A stretch of 64,000 nucleotides of DNA from Flavobacterium sp. KMS (lineage in GTDB: Bacteria; Bacteroidota; Bacteroidia; Flavobacteriales; Flavobacteriaceae), in contig NZ_JSYP01000010.1 of assembly GCF_000813005.1 (NCBI RefSeq), positions 81,828-145,827 on the forward strand. The letters are read 5' to 3'. Below are positions 54,866 through 62,899 of this stretch, piece by piece. The notes under the pieces are model-generated. The model was not told the DNA's origin. It made no database searches and worked only from the letters and a program-made list of their open reading frames with translations. The position numbers and the translations under genes were made by a program. Position 1 is the first letter of the stretch, and each line of letters opens with the position of its first letter.

Positions 54866-54895
54866 AATCTTTAATTTTAGAATTTAATTTGTTGG

Positions 54896-54903
54896 CAAAA
54901 ATA
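54896..54903 (-). promoter_or_regulatory. Putative -7 element (TATTTTTG) of acpP
   Basis: On the minus strand this matches TAnnTTTG, 30 bases upstream of the acpP ATG. The -33 region is weak (TGG rather than TTG). Confidence 0.45.
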
Positions 54904-55040
54904 AAAAACTTTATTTTAAAACCACGATTTAGTTAATAAATGTAACACTAATTTATAAAATTAATTTCAACAAAGGGGTTCGAATGTTATTTATTTTGGT
55001 TTTTTATTCCGTTTTTTGCAAAAAATAAATCAATTCGAGT

Positions 55041-55607
55041 ATGAAAAAAATTATTGTTTTTGCTTCAGGTTCAGGGAGTAACGCCGAAAACATAATAAAA
55101 TATTTCGCTGAAACACAAATTGCAAATGTGGTTTCTGTGTTTACCAATAACGCTAATGCGAAAGTAATTGAAAGAGCCAAAAACTACCAAGTTGAGGCCC
55201 AAATTTTCACCAAAACCGAATTAATTGACGGTAATGTACTACAAAAAGTAAAATTAATTGATCCAGATTTGATCGTTTTGGCTGGATTCTTACTTCAATT
55301 CCCAAAAAACATTATCGAGGCATATCCTAATAAAATAATTAACATTCATCCTGCATTATTACCTAATTATGGAGGGAAAGGAATGTATGGAATGCACATT
55401 CACAGAGCAATAGTCGAAAATAAGGAAAAAGAGACAGGAATAAGTATTCATTATGTAAATGAGAATTATGATGAAGGAGCGATTATCTTTCAGGAAAAAG
55501 TAGCTTTGATTGATACGGATACAGCAGAAGATGTGGCTGCTAAAATCCATGAATTAGAACAAAAACACTTTCCAGAAGTGATTGATAGATTAATTAGACT
55601 GGCTTAG
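55041..55607 (+). CDS. purN: Phosphoribosylglycinamide formyltransferase
   Basis: The 188 residues transfer a formyl group from 10-formyltetrahydrofolate to GAR in purine synthesis. Seen are IIVFASGSGSNAENI and the catalytic NIHPALLPNYGG, then HRAIVENKEKETGISIHYV and YDEGAIIFQ. It is divergent from acpP. Confidence 0.95.
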   Translation: MKKIIVFASGSGSNAENIIKYFAETQIANVVSVFTNNANAKVIERAKNYQVEAQIFTKTELIDGNVLQKVKLIDPDLIVLAGFLLQFPKNIIEAYPNKIINIHPALLPNYGGKGMYGMHIHRAIVENKEKETGISIHYVNENYDEGAIIFQEKVALIDTDTAEDVAAKIHELEQKHFPEVIDRLIRLA

Positions 55608-55863
55608 ACTTCTTAGATTTTTAGACTTTTAATTGGAATCATAAATTTTATTCTAGATTTAAAAAAAAGAATTGAATTGATGTTTTGTTATGAATTTTTA
55701 AGTTATCATAAATGAAGCTAATTGTTTAATGATCCAATAATCGAACAGTCTAAGAAGTCTAGAAGCGAAGCAAGTCTACTGTCTAAGTAGTCTAACAATC
55801 TAAGAAGTCTAAGTAAGTCTAGATTCTAAGTAGTCTAAAATCTAATAATCTAAGCAGTCTAAA
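55603..55863. repeat. Composite intergenic repeat of CTTAGACTTCTTAGA words
   Basis: The gap between purN and rnhA is flanked by degenerate words: CTTAGACTTCTTAGA and TTTAGACTTTT on the left (55603-55630), and many copies of the complement (AGTCTAAGAAGTCTA, AAGTAGTCTAA, AAGCAGTCTAA) on the right (55757-55863). The right arm runs straight up to the ATG of rnhA, so the mRNA leader is made of it. The words are the same as those at 25382-25627. Confidence 0.8.
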
Positions 55864-56346
55864 ATGAATCAACACGAAGTACATATATATACAGATGGCG
55901 CGGCTAAGGGGAATCCTGGTAATGGGGGATATGGAGTAGTTATGGAATTGGTTGGAACACCACATAAAAAGGAATATTATGAAGGATTCCGTCTTACTAC
56001 AAATAACAGGATGGAACTTTTGGCAGTAATAGTAGGTTTAGAGAAACTTAAAAAACCAAATATGAAAGTTCTTGTTATTTCAGATTCAAAATATGTGGTT
56101 GATTCTGTTTTAAAAAAATGGGTTTTTGGTTGGGAAAAGAAAAAATTTGTTGGAAGAAAAAATCCTGACTTATGGAAACGTTTTTTGGTTATTTATAGAA
56201 AACACCAAGTTGATTTTAAATGGATAAAAGGGCATAATAATCATCCTCAAAATGAGCGTTGCGATGAATTGGCAGTTATGGCTTCCATGCAAAAGCAACT
56301 TTCTATAGATGCTTATTATGAAAATATAGGATCTAAAGAAGCATAA
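55864..56346 (+). CDS. rnhA: Ribonuclease HI
   Basis: The 160 residues degrade the RNA strand of RNA-DNA hybrids. The four acidic residues are visible in HIYTDGAAKGNPGNGGYG, NNRMELLAVI, VISDSKYV and NERCDELAV. Length is standard. Its leader is the right arm of a word-repeat element. Confidence 0.95.
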   Translation: MNQHEVHIYTDGAAKGNPGNGGYGVVMELVGTPHKKEYYEGFRLTTNNRMELLAVIVGLEKLKKPNMKVLVISDSKYVVDSVLKKWVFGWEKKKFVGRKNPDLWKRFLVIYRKHQVDFKWIKGHNNHPQNERCDELAVMASMQKQLSIDAYYENIGSKEA

Positions 56347-56388
56347 AAAAACGTGTCAGGGAAACATTTTCCTGACACGTTTTTTTTT
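56345..56388. terminator. Terminator between rnhA and the DUF6249-like gene
   Basis: A perfect 10-bp stem ACGTGTCAGG/CCTGACACGT (56351-56360 and 56371-56380) with flanking A's and eight T's works for both converging genes. Confidence 0.92.
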
Positions 56389-56405
56389 AAAGTAATTGTA
56401 TTGTT

Positions 56406-56753
56406 TTATTCTTTGTCTAAATCTTTAGATTTATTGAAGCCTACAAGTAATCCAATTCCTGCCATGGTAAAAATTGTAGATGGATAAACTGCACCATCTT
56501 GCAAAGAAGTGTACGTTGTAATTAGTAAGGCAATGAAAATTCCAATTCCGCTTCCTATTAATAAAAAGGCAAAATTTAAAATAAGGACTTTCCATATTGG
56601 TGTACTATTGTTTTTTCCTTTCATGAAAATACTGGCATCGACACCTTTTTCTATGAGAGCTAATCGTTCTCTGTTTCTGGTTGAATAAATAAGATAGATA
56701 ATTCCGAATATCATTAAGAAAAGGCTAATTGGCACTAAAATTTGTGGTCCCAT
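56406..56753 (-). CDS. DUF6249-like small membrane protein
   Basis: The 115 residues have three hydrophobic segments: ILVPISLFLMIFGIIYLIY (about 5-23), VLILNFAFLLIGSGIGIFIA, and a third near TIFTMAGIGLLVGF. Between the first two is NRERLALIEKGVDASIF, which I associate with DUF6249 proteins. It is divergent from the sigma factor gene and shares a palindromic control region with it, so it may belong to the same regulon. Confidence 0.75.
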   Translation of the reverse strand: MGPQILVPISLFLMIFGIIYLIYSTRNRERLALIEKGVDASIFMKGKNNSTPIWKVLILNFAFLLIGSGIGIFIALLITTYTSLQDGAVYPSTIFTMAGIGLLVGFNKSKDLDKE

Positions 56754-56777
56754 AATTTTTTATAATTTAATTGATTG

Positions 56778-56884
56778 ATATTCCATATGACGAGATAAGT
56801 TTAACTGAGGTTACAGATTTTGTCAAAAAAAATATTTTAACTTAGTTGTAACCTTAATGAGTTTGTTGTCGTCATATGGAATAT
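56778..56884. repeat. Nested inverted repeat between the DUF6249-like and sigma factor genes
   Basis: The outer arms (56778-56793 and 56869-56884) are a perfect 16-bp inverted repeat containing CCATATGACGA; the right arm overlaps the sigma factor ATG at 56883. The inner arms are AGGTTACA at 56808-56815 and TGTAACCT at 56847-56854. This symmetry suggests two divergent regulatory sites. Confidence 0.85.
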
Positions 56885-57470
56885 GGATAAAGTAAATGAT
56901 CAGTATTATATCAATCAGGTTCTTTTAGGGGAAACTAATATGTTTGCAGTATTAGTTGATCGTTATAAAGACATGATCTTTACTATGGCTATAAAGATGG
57001 TAAAAAATAGAGAAATAGCCGAGGAAGTTTCTCAGGATACCTTTATTAAGATTTTTAATTCCTTGAATAAGTTTAAAGGAGATTCTAAGTTTTCGACCTG
57101 GATTTATAAAATAGCCTATAACACGTGTTTGGATTATTTGAAGAAGAATAAGAAAGATGAAAACCACGTTGTTATCGATGAACTTAAAGGATATTTGATT
57201 AAAACTACAGATAACGCTTTAAGTATTTTGGAAAATCAAGAACAGAAGCAAGATATCCAGAATTGTTTAAATTTGTTACCAAGTGAAGAAAGTTTTCTAT
57301 TGACACTTTTCTATTTTGACGATCAGAATTTAAATGAAATAGCTAAAATCATGGATATTAGTGTCAGTAATGTTAAAGTGAAGTTATTCCGGAGTAGAAA
57401 AAAATTAGCAGTTATTTTAAAAGAGCAATTAGAACCTGAAATATTAGATTATTATGAAAGAGAGCGATGA
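56883..57470 (+). CDS. ECF-type RNA polymerase sigma factor
   Basis: The 195 residues have region 2 (NMFAVLVDRYKDMIFTMAIK, EEVSQDTFIKIFNSL, FSTWIYKIAYNTCLDYLKK) and region 4 (LTLFYFDDQNLNEIAKIMDI, SVSNVKVKLFRSRKKLA). It directs RNA polymerase to a special promoter set. The downstream gene overlaps it by 17 bases and encodes a likely membrane anti-sigma factor. Confidence 0.93.
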   Translation: MDKVNDQYYINQVLLGETNMFAVLVDRYKDMIFTMAIKMVKNREIAEEVSQDTFIKIFNSLNKFKGDSKFSTWIYKIAYNTCLDYLKKNKKDENHVVIDELKGYLIKTTDNALSILENQEQKQDIQNCLNLLPSEESFLLTLFYFDDQNLNEIAKIMDISVSNVKVKLFRSRKKLAVILKEQLEPEILDYYERER

Positions 57471-57855
57471 ATATTACGAAAATTTAGTAGACAAAGTTAT
57501 GGCAGAAAGTGCTTTGCAAAAGCCTTCAGCTGATTTTACTTCAAAGATCATGTCACAAATTTTAATTGCAGAGAAAAGTAAAGCCATTGTGTATAAACCA
57601 CTAATTTCAAAATCTGTTTGGTTTGTGATTCTGGTATGCTTAATTGCTTTTGTTGGGTATGTAATTTTTGGTGGAAACGAAACGAAACAAAACGATTTGG
57701 TTGTAAGTGATTTGCTTTATTCTAAAATTGATAATATGACTCCTTTGTTTCAGTTTTCAAAAAACACATCTTATGCAGTTTTAATTGTAGCTTTAATGGC
57801 CTTGATTCAGATACCAGTATTGAAGAATTATTACGATAAAAGATATAGATTCTAA
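57454..57855 (+). CDS. Probable membrane anti-sigma factor or sigma-linked protein
   Basis: The 133 residues start with a cytoplasmic part (KPSADFTSKIMSQILIAEKS, similar to anti-sigma N-terminal segments), then two membrane helices (VWFVILVCLIAFVGYVIF and YAVLIVALMALIQIPVL). It overlaps the sigma factor gene by 17 bases, so the two are translationally coupled. The anti-sigma role is inferred from position and topology; no zinc-binding motif is seen. Confidence 0.75.
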   Translation: MKESDEYYENLVDKVMAESALQKPSADFTSKIMSQILIAEKSKAIVYKPLISKSVWFVILVCLIAFVGYVIFGGNETKQNDLVVSDLLYSKIDNMTPLFQFSKNTSYAVLIVALMALIQIPVLKNYYDKRYRF

Positions 57856-58004
57856 ATCGCGTTTTTTTAGGTTTTTCTGATTTATTTATTCTTATAAATG
57901 TAAGAAATAATCTAGTATTTGTAAGGTGTAAGTATTTGGTTTTTAGTGTATTTGGTTGATTTATTGAGTTTCGTTTTTTATGAAAATTTTGATACAATCA
58001 ATCG

Positions 58005-58035
58005 TTGCAACTCTGAAACTTATAAAGTATCTTTG
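58005..58035 (+). promoter_or_regulatory. Promoter of the PfkB-family kinase gene
   Basis: TTG at 58005-58007, a 20-base spacer, and TATCTTTG at 58028-58035 match the Bacteroidetes promoter (TTG, 19-21, TAnnTTTG). The ATG is 23 bases downstream. Confidence 0.75.
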
Positions 58036-58058
58036 CACCTTAATTCGAAATTCATAAA

Positions 58059-58982
58059 ATGAATAAATTACTGATTGTCGGAACAGTTGCTTTCGATGCT
58101 ATTGAAACCCCTTTTGGGAAAACAGATAAAATATTAGGTGGTGCAGCGACATATATTGGTTTGTCGGCATCGTTTTTCAACCTACAATCGGCTATTGTTT
58201 CTGTAGTTGGAGATGATTTTCCTCAAGAACATTTAGATTTATTAACTTCAAGAAATATTGATATTTCTGGACTTGAAATCGTAAAAGGTGGGAAAACTTT
58301 CTTTTGGAGCGGACTTTACCATAACGACCTGAACTCAAGAGATACATTAGCGACAGAGCTTAATGTATTGGCAGATTTTCAGCCTAAAGTTCCACAAAGC
58401 TTCAAAGATGCTGATGTTGTAATGTTAGGTAATTTACATCCTCTTGTACAAAGCAGTGTTTTAGATCAAATGGAATCAAAACCAAAATTAGTAGTTTTGG
58501 ATACGATGAACTTTTGGATGGATTGTGCTTTACCAGAATTACTAGACGTTATAAAACGTGTTGATGTAATTACAATTAATGATGAAGAAGCAAGACAACT
58601 TTCTGGTGAATATTCATTAGTTAAAGCGGCTGCAAAGATTCATACTCTTGGACCAAAATATGTGGTAATCAAGAAAGGGGAACACGGAGCATTATTATTT
58701 CATGATAAAGAAGTGTTTTTTGCACCAGCATTACCTTTAGAAGATGTTTTCGATCCAACTGGAGCTGGAGATACTTTTGCAGGAGGTTTTGCAGGGTTTA
58801 TTGCTCAGAGTGAAAATGTTTCATTTAAGAACATGAAAAATGCAGTAATTTATGGATCAAATTTAGCTTCATTTTGTGTAGAGAAATTTGGGACAGAAAG
58901 AATGGTTGCCTTAGATAAAAACGAAGTAGTTGCGAGATTAAAACAATTTAAGTCGCTAACTCAGTTTGACATAGAACTATAA
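58059..58982 (+). CDS. PfkB/ribokinase family sugar or nucleoside kinase
   Basis: The 307 residues have the N-terminal GGAATYIGLSASFF and the C-terminal signature DPTGAGDTFAGGFAGF, with the catalytic Asp in GAGDTF. The family phosphorylates sugars or nucleosides with ATP. The substrate is unknown. The gene lies upstream of purF with a terminator-like hairpin between them. Confidence 0.9.
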   Translation: MNKLLIVGTVAFDAIETPFGKTDKILGGAATYIGLSASFFNLQSAIVSVVGDDFPQEHLDLLTSRNIDISGLEIVKGGKTFFWSGLYHNDLNSRDTLATELNVLADFQPKVPQSFKDADVVMLGNLHPLVQSSVLDQMESKPKLVVLDTMNFWMDCALPELLDVIKRVDVITINDEEARQLSGEYSLVKAAAKIHTLGPKYVVIKKGEHGALLFHDKEVFFAPALPLEDVFDPTGAGDTFAGGFAGFIAQSENVSFKNMKNAVIYGSNLASFCVEKFGTERMVALDKNEVVARLKQFKSLTQFDIEL

Positions 58983-58987
58983 AGAAT

Positions 58988-59013
58988 TAAAGCCTCGTTC
59001 ACGGGGCTTTTTT
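58988..59013 (+). terminator. Terminator after the PfkB-family kinase gene
   Basis: A stem AAGCCTCG/CGGGGCTT (one G-T pair) with loop TTCA is followed by a run of T's. Confidence 0.8.
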
Positions 59014-59072
59014 GATTTTGTTATTACAAAGAATAGTACAAACTACAACAACAACACACAAACACAAATACA

Positions 59073-60971
59073 ATGAGCGACGCTTTAAAACACGAATGTG
59101 GTATAGCTTTGGTTAGACTTCTTAAACCGCTTGAATATTACAAAGAAAAATACGGAACAGCTTTTTATGGGGTACAAAAAATGTACCTTATGATGGAGAA
59201 ACAGCATAACCGTGGACAAGATGGTGCTGGTTTCTCAAGCATCAAATTAGATGTTGAACCAGGACAACGATACATAAGTAGGGTTCGTTCTAATCACGCA
59301 CAACCAATACAAGATGTTTTTAAACAAATAAATGAGCGTATTAATGAAGAGATGACTTTGCATCCTGAATACGCAAATGATGTTGCAAAACAAAAAGAAA
59401 ATATTCCGTATATAGGAGAGTTATTTTTAGGACACGTTCGTTACGGAACTTTTGGTAAAAATAGTATCGAAAGTGTACATCCATTTTTACGTCAAAGTAA
59501 CTGGATGCATCGTAATCTTATTTTGGCGGGTAACTTTAACATGACAAATGTTAAAGAACTTTTCGAAAATTTAGTAGAGCTTGGACAACATCCTAAAGAA
59601 ATGGCGGATACGGTTACAGTGATGGAGAAAATTGGTCACTTTCTTGATAAAGAAGTAATGTCTTTATATCAAGATTGTAAACAAGAAGGGTATTCTAAAA
59701 GAGAAGCTTCTCCGGTTATTGCAGACCGATTGGATATTGGAAAAATATTAATGCGTTCAGCTAAAAATTTAGATGGAGGATATGCAATGGCTGGTTTATT
59801 AGGTCATGGTGATGCTTTTGTTTTTAGAGATCCAGCTGGAATTCGTCCTGCTTATTTTTATCAAGATGACGAAGTAGTAGTTGTAGCTTCAGAAAGACCA
59901 GTTATCCAAACAGTTTTTAATGTTCCTTTTGAAAGTGTTCAGGAAATTGAACCAGGAAATGCATTAATCATTAAGAAAAGTGGTAAAGTTTCTATGGAAG
60001 AAATTTTAACGCCAACAGTTAAAAAAGCATGTTCGTTTGAAAGAATCTACTTTTCAAGAGGTAGTGATGCTGAAATATATCAAGAACGTAAAAACTTAGG
60101 TAGATTAATTTTGCCTGCAGTATTGAATGCAATTGATAGTGATACAGATAATACAGTTTTCTCTTATATCCCGAATACAGCTGAAACCTCTTTTTATGGT
60201 TTGGTTGAAGCAGCGCAGGATTTCTTAAATCAGAGAAAAAACAATTATATAATAGCTAATAGAAATACGCTTACTGCCGAAACGTTGCAAGAATTACTTG
60301 CTGTAAAAATACGTACAGAAAAAGTGGCTATTAAAGATGCTAAATTAAGAACCTTTATTACAGAAGATAGTAGCCGTGATGATCTTGTGGCTCACGTATA
60401 TGATGTAACATATGGTGTAATAAAACCAACGGATAATTTAGTGATTATCGATGATAGTATTGTTCGTGGAACTACGCTTAAAATGAGTATCATAAAAATG
60501 ATGGATCGTTTAAATCCTAAACGAATTGTTATAGTATCATCGGCGCCACAAATTCGTTTCCCTGATTGTTATGGAATCGACATGGCAAAACTAGAAGGAT
60601 TGGTAGCTTTTAGAGCAGCATTAGAATTATTAAAAGAGCGTAATCTATATCATATTGTAGATGAAGTATATGCTAAATGTAAAGCACAAGAAAATTATTT
60701 GGATAGTGATGTTGTAAATTATGTTACAGCAATTTACGATCCATTTGAACCACAAGAGGTTTCAGATAAAATTGCTGAAATGCTAAGTTCACCAGAAATA
60801 AAAGCCGAAGTGAAAATTATTTTCCAAACCGTAGAGGATTTACATATTGCTTGTCCTAAAAATCTAGGAGACTGGTATTTTACAGGAGATTATCCTACTC
60901 CGGGAGGAAATAGAGTGGTAAACCGCGCTTTCATGAATTTTTACGAAGGAAAAGACGCTAGAGCGTATTAA
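59073..60971 (+). CDS. purF: Amidophosphoribosyltransferase family protein
   Basis: The 632 residues carry an N-terminal glutamine amidotransferase domain and a C-terminal phosphoribosyltransferase domain with VIIDDSIVRGTT. The first Cys (expected nucleophile) is residue 9, in HECGIALVRL, so an eight-residue propeptide would need to be removed. The sequence is longer than the 500-residue E. coli PurF, as in some Bacteroidetes. It catalyses the first step of purine synthesis. The sRNA-like repeats follow it. Confidence 0.88.
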   Translation: MSDALKHECGIALVRLLKPLEYYKEKYGTAFYGVQKMYLMMEKQHNRGQDGAGFSSIKLDVEPGQRYISRVRSNHAQPIQDVFKQINERINEEMTLHPEYANDVAKQKENIPYIGELFLGHVRYGTFGKNSIESVHPFLRQSNWMHRNLILAGNFNMTNVKELFENLVELGQHPKEMADTVTVMEKIGHFLDKEVMSLYQDCKQEGYSKREASPVIADRLDIGKILMRSAKNLDGGYAMAGLLGHGDAFVFRDPAGIRPAYFYQDDEVVVVASERPVIQTVFNVPFESVQEIEPGNALIIKKSGKVSMEEILTPTVKKACSFERIYFSRGSDAEIYQERKNLGRLILPAVLNAIDSDTDNTVFSYIPNTAETSFYGLVEAAQDFLNQRKNNYIIANRNTLTAETLQELLAVKIRTEKVAIKDAKLRTFITEDSSRDDLVAHVYDVTYGVIKPTDNLVIIDDSIVRGTTLKMSIIKMMDRLNPKRIVIVSSAPQIRFPDCYGIDMAKLEGLVAFRAALELLKERNLYHIVDEVYAKCKAQENYLDSDVVNYVTAIYDPFEPQEVSDKIAEMLSSPEIKAEVKIIFQTVEDLHIACPKNLGDWYFTGDYPTPGGNRVVNRAFMNFYEGKDARAY

Positions 60972-60993
60972 AAAGCATAACAAAAGGTTAAAA

Positions 60994-61050
60994 AGTGCAT
61001 TTCATCGGTTTTTTTTGCCGTTTATCTTGATTGTTTGGTAAAAATGCACT
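60994..61050. repeat. Inverted repeat AGTGCATTT / AAATGCACT after purF
   Basis: The 9-bp arms (60994-61002 and 61042-61050) are 39 bases apart. The right arm lies in the spacer of the small-RNA promoter of copy 1, so it could be an operator or part of the purF 3' end. Confidence 0.6.
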
Positions 61051-61065
61051 GCTAACATACTTTTG
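61034..61065 (+). promoter_or_regulatory. Promoter of small-RNA candidate copy 1
   Basis: TTTG at 61034-61037, a 20-base spacer, and TACTTTTG at 61058-61065 match the Bacteroidetes promoter consensus. It is followed about 5 bases later by the conserved RNA candidate. Confidence 0.75.
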
Positions 61066-61069
61066 AAAG

Positions 61070-61140
61070 ACCATAACATTAGTAGGTTAAGTTTATGGTA
61101 GATTTGGGGCAAAAAGGGTGGAAGCAATTCCACCTTTTTT
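61070..61140 (+). ncRNA. Candidate small RNA, copy 1
   Basis: The predicted transcript is about 70 nt. It begins with a stem CCATAA/TTATGG (61071-61076 and 61093-61098, 16-base loop), then a linker with GATTTGGGGC, and ends with a terminator GGTGGAA-GCAA-TTCCACC (61117-61134) plus T's. The GCAA loop fits the GNRA class. The first 45 bases are identical to copy 2, while the DNA between the copies is unrelated, which argues for a conserved function. The family is not known to me. Confidence 0.7.
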
Positions 61141-61232
61141 ATTGGAATCAAGTCAAGGAGAAGGACTTAAAAAGGTCTTCTAATGATGAAATAAGTCTAA
61201 TCATCGATTTTATTTGTAGTTCAACAGGAATA

Positions 61233-61264
61233 TTTGGTATAGCTACAATGTCGACATACATTTG
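61233..61264 (+). promoter_or_regulatory. Promoter of small-RNA candidate copy 2
   Basis: TTTG at 61233-61236, a 20-base spacer, and TACATTTG at 61257-61264 give the same geometry as copy 1. The base run TTTGGTA at the -33 box is shared by both. Confidence 0.75.
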
Positions 61265-61268
61265 AAGA

Positions 61269-61339
61269 ACCATAACATTAGTAGGTTAAGTTTATGGTAG
61301 ATTTGGGGCAAAAAAGGTGGAAGAGATTCCACCTTTTTT
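61269..61339 (+). ncRNA. Candidate small RNA, copy 2
   Basis: This is the same architecture as copy 1, 199 bases downstream: CCATAA/TTATGG stem (61270-61275 and 61292-61297), the linker, and a terminator GGTGGAA-GAGA-TTCCACC (61316-61333) plus T's. GAGA is also a GNRA loop, so only loop bases and one linker base differ. An ORF of 68 codons overlaps it, but it has no support as a gene. Confidence 0.7.
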
Positions 61340-61424
61340 ATTTTTTATTAAGTAGAGAAAAGAATAAAGAACATAGAAAAAAGATTGCAGATTTAAGACA
61401 AAGAGAATTTAAAAAATTAAACAT

Positions 61425-61464
61425 AAAAAAAGACGGACAACATTTAAGTCATCCGTCTTTTTTT
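61425..61464. terminator. Terminator of sodA
   Basis: A stem AAAAAGACGGA/TCCGTCTTTTT (61427-61437 and 61452-61462) with A's and T's on its flanks lies 25 bases beyond the sod stop codon and also faces the small-RNA region. Confidence 0.82.
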
Positions 61465-61488
61465 CTTTACTCTTTGCTCTATTTTCGA

Positions 61489-62097
61489 CTATTTATCTAA
61501 AGCAAATCTTCTAGCAACTTCAGTCCAGTTAATTACACTGAAAAAAGCTTCGATATAATCAGGTCTTCTGTTTTGGTAATTTAAATAGTAAGCATGCTCC
61601 CAAACATCCATTCCTAAAATTGGAGTTCCTTCGCAACCTACTTCTGGCATTAATGGATTGTCTTGGTTTGGTGTTCCACAAACGTCTAACTTTCCTCCTT
61701 TAAGTACACATAACCAAGCCCATCCAGAACCGAATTGTGTTGCACCAGCTTTAGCAAACTTAGCTTTAAACTCTTCAAAAGTTCCAAAAGAAGCTTCGAT
61801 AGCTGCTAATAAATCTCCTGTAGGTAATCCGCCTCCGTTTGGTGACATTACTGTCCAGAATAAATTGTGATTGTAGTATCCACCACCGTTGTTACGAACT
61901 GCAGCGTTTTTTTTATCTAAATTGATTAGGATGTTCTCGATTGTTTTTCCTTCTAAATCTGTTCCTGCAATTGCTGCATTAAGATTTGTTGTGTAAGCAT
62001 TGTGATGTTTTGTATGGTGGATTTCCATTGTACGAGCATCAATATGTGGTTCTAATGCGTCATACGCATAAGGTAATTGTGGTAATTCGAAAGCCAT
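61489..62097 (-). CDS. sodA: Superoxide dismutase (Fe or Mn)
   Basis: The 202 residues have the metal His of [20 protein letters not shown] and the [19 protein letters not shown] signature with metal Asp and His. The enzyme removes superoxide in the cytoplasm. The metal cannot be decided by eye. Confidence 0.95.
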   Translation of the reverse strand: MAFELPQLPYAYDALEPHIDARTMEIHHTKHHNAYTTNLNAAIAGTDLEGKTIENILINLDKKNAAVRNNGGGYYNHNLFWTVMSPNGGGLPTGDLLAAIEASFGTFEEFKAKFAKAGATQFGSGWAWLCVLKGGKLDVCGTPNQDNPLMPEVGCEGTPILGMDVWEHAYYLNYQNRRPDYIEAFFSVINWTEVARRFALDK

Positions 62098-62134
62098 AAT
62101 ATTATTGTTTTACGATTTATAATTAAATTTAATC

Positions 62135-62142
62135 CAAATTTA
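62135..62142 (-). promoter_or_regulatory. Putative -7 element (TAAATTTG) of sodA
   Basis: On the minus strand this matches TAnnTTTG, 37 bases upstream of the sod ATG. The -33 position has TTT rather than TTG. Confidence 0.4.
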
Positions 62143-62237
62143 TACATTTAAGTTTGGAATAGAAAATACTATTTGACTATAATCAAATTAAATTAATTGA
62201 TAATCTGATTTTTTGGTACTTATGTTTTCGGGGTTTC

Positions 62238-62804
62238 TTACTTCCCGTTATAAGTTGTCATTGTATTTTCGAGTCCAGCAGTTCCGAAGGATTTGATTAT
62301 TTCGGATGCTATTTCAAGACGCTCAGGTAGTTTTGCTTTTTCGGTTTCATCCCATTCACCTAATACATAATCTACTTGTTGACCTTTTTTAAACTCGTCG
62401 CTTATCCCAAATCTAAAACGGGTATATTGTTGCGTGTTTAAAACCAGGTTAATATTCTTGAGTCCGTTATGACCACCATCACTTCCTTTTGGTTTAATGC
62501 GAATTGTTCCGAATGAAAGATTAAGGTCATCGGTAATTACCATAATATTTTCTAACGGAATATTTTCTTTATCTATCCAATACTTTACAGCTTTCCCGCT
62601 TAGGTTCATGTAGGTATTTGGTTTTAAAAGCAAAAATGTTCTTCCTTTAAATTTATATTCGGCAAGTGAACCTAGTTTTACGGTTTCGAAAGAGATGCTT
62701 TCTTTTCGTGCTAAAAAGTCGACTATTTTAAAGCCTATGTTATGTCTTGTATTTACGTATTCTGCGCCAATGTTGCCTAATCCTACGATTAAAAATTTCT
62801 TCAT
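62238..62804 (-). CDS. pth: Peptidyl-tRNA hydrolase
   Basis: The chosen start (ATG at 62804, MKKFLIVGLGNIG) gives a 188-residue protein; the frame also has an ATG at 62864 that adds 20 residues. A good promoter has its -7 box at 62869-62876, so transcription would start at about 62864 and the longer form would be leaderless at best. The motifs NTRHNIGF, NLSGKAV and GSDGGHNGLKN are typical. It releases stalled peptidyl-tRNA. Confidence 0.92.
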   Translation of the reverse strand: MKKFLIVGLGNIGAEYVNTRHNIGFKIVDFLARKESISFETVKLGSLAEYKFKGRTFLLLKPNTYMNLSGKAVKYWIDKENIPLENIMVITDDLNLSFGTIRIKPKGSDGGHNGLKNINLVLNTQQYTRFRFGISDEFKKGQQVDYVLGEWDETEKAKLPERLEIASEIIKSFGTAGLENTMTTYNGK

Positions 62805-62868
62805 ATAATCTGATTTCTCTTCTGTTTTTGTTGATGAAAACAGGTTTGTTATCCATTTTATCATTTTA

Positions 62869-62899
62869 CAAAAGTAAGCTTAATTAGATAATGGGGCAA
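62869..62899 (-). promoter_or_regulatory. Promoter of pth
   Basis: On the minus strand, TTG, a 20-base spacer and TACTTTTG (62869-62876) fit the Bacteroidetes consensus. The start site would fall at about 62864. Confidence 0.7.

Noticed and set aside
55757..55863. CRISPR array suspected from repeated AGTCTAAGAAGTCTA
   Set aside because: Units are short, unevenly spaced and degenerate, with no unique spacers of constant length and no cas genes.
61294..61500. 68-codon open frame overlapping sRNA copy 2
   Set aside because: It starts inside the conserved RNA repeat, crosses its terminator and the sod terminator, and copy 1 has no matching frame. Its composition (KKKDGQHLSHPS) is that of translated noncoding DNA.
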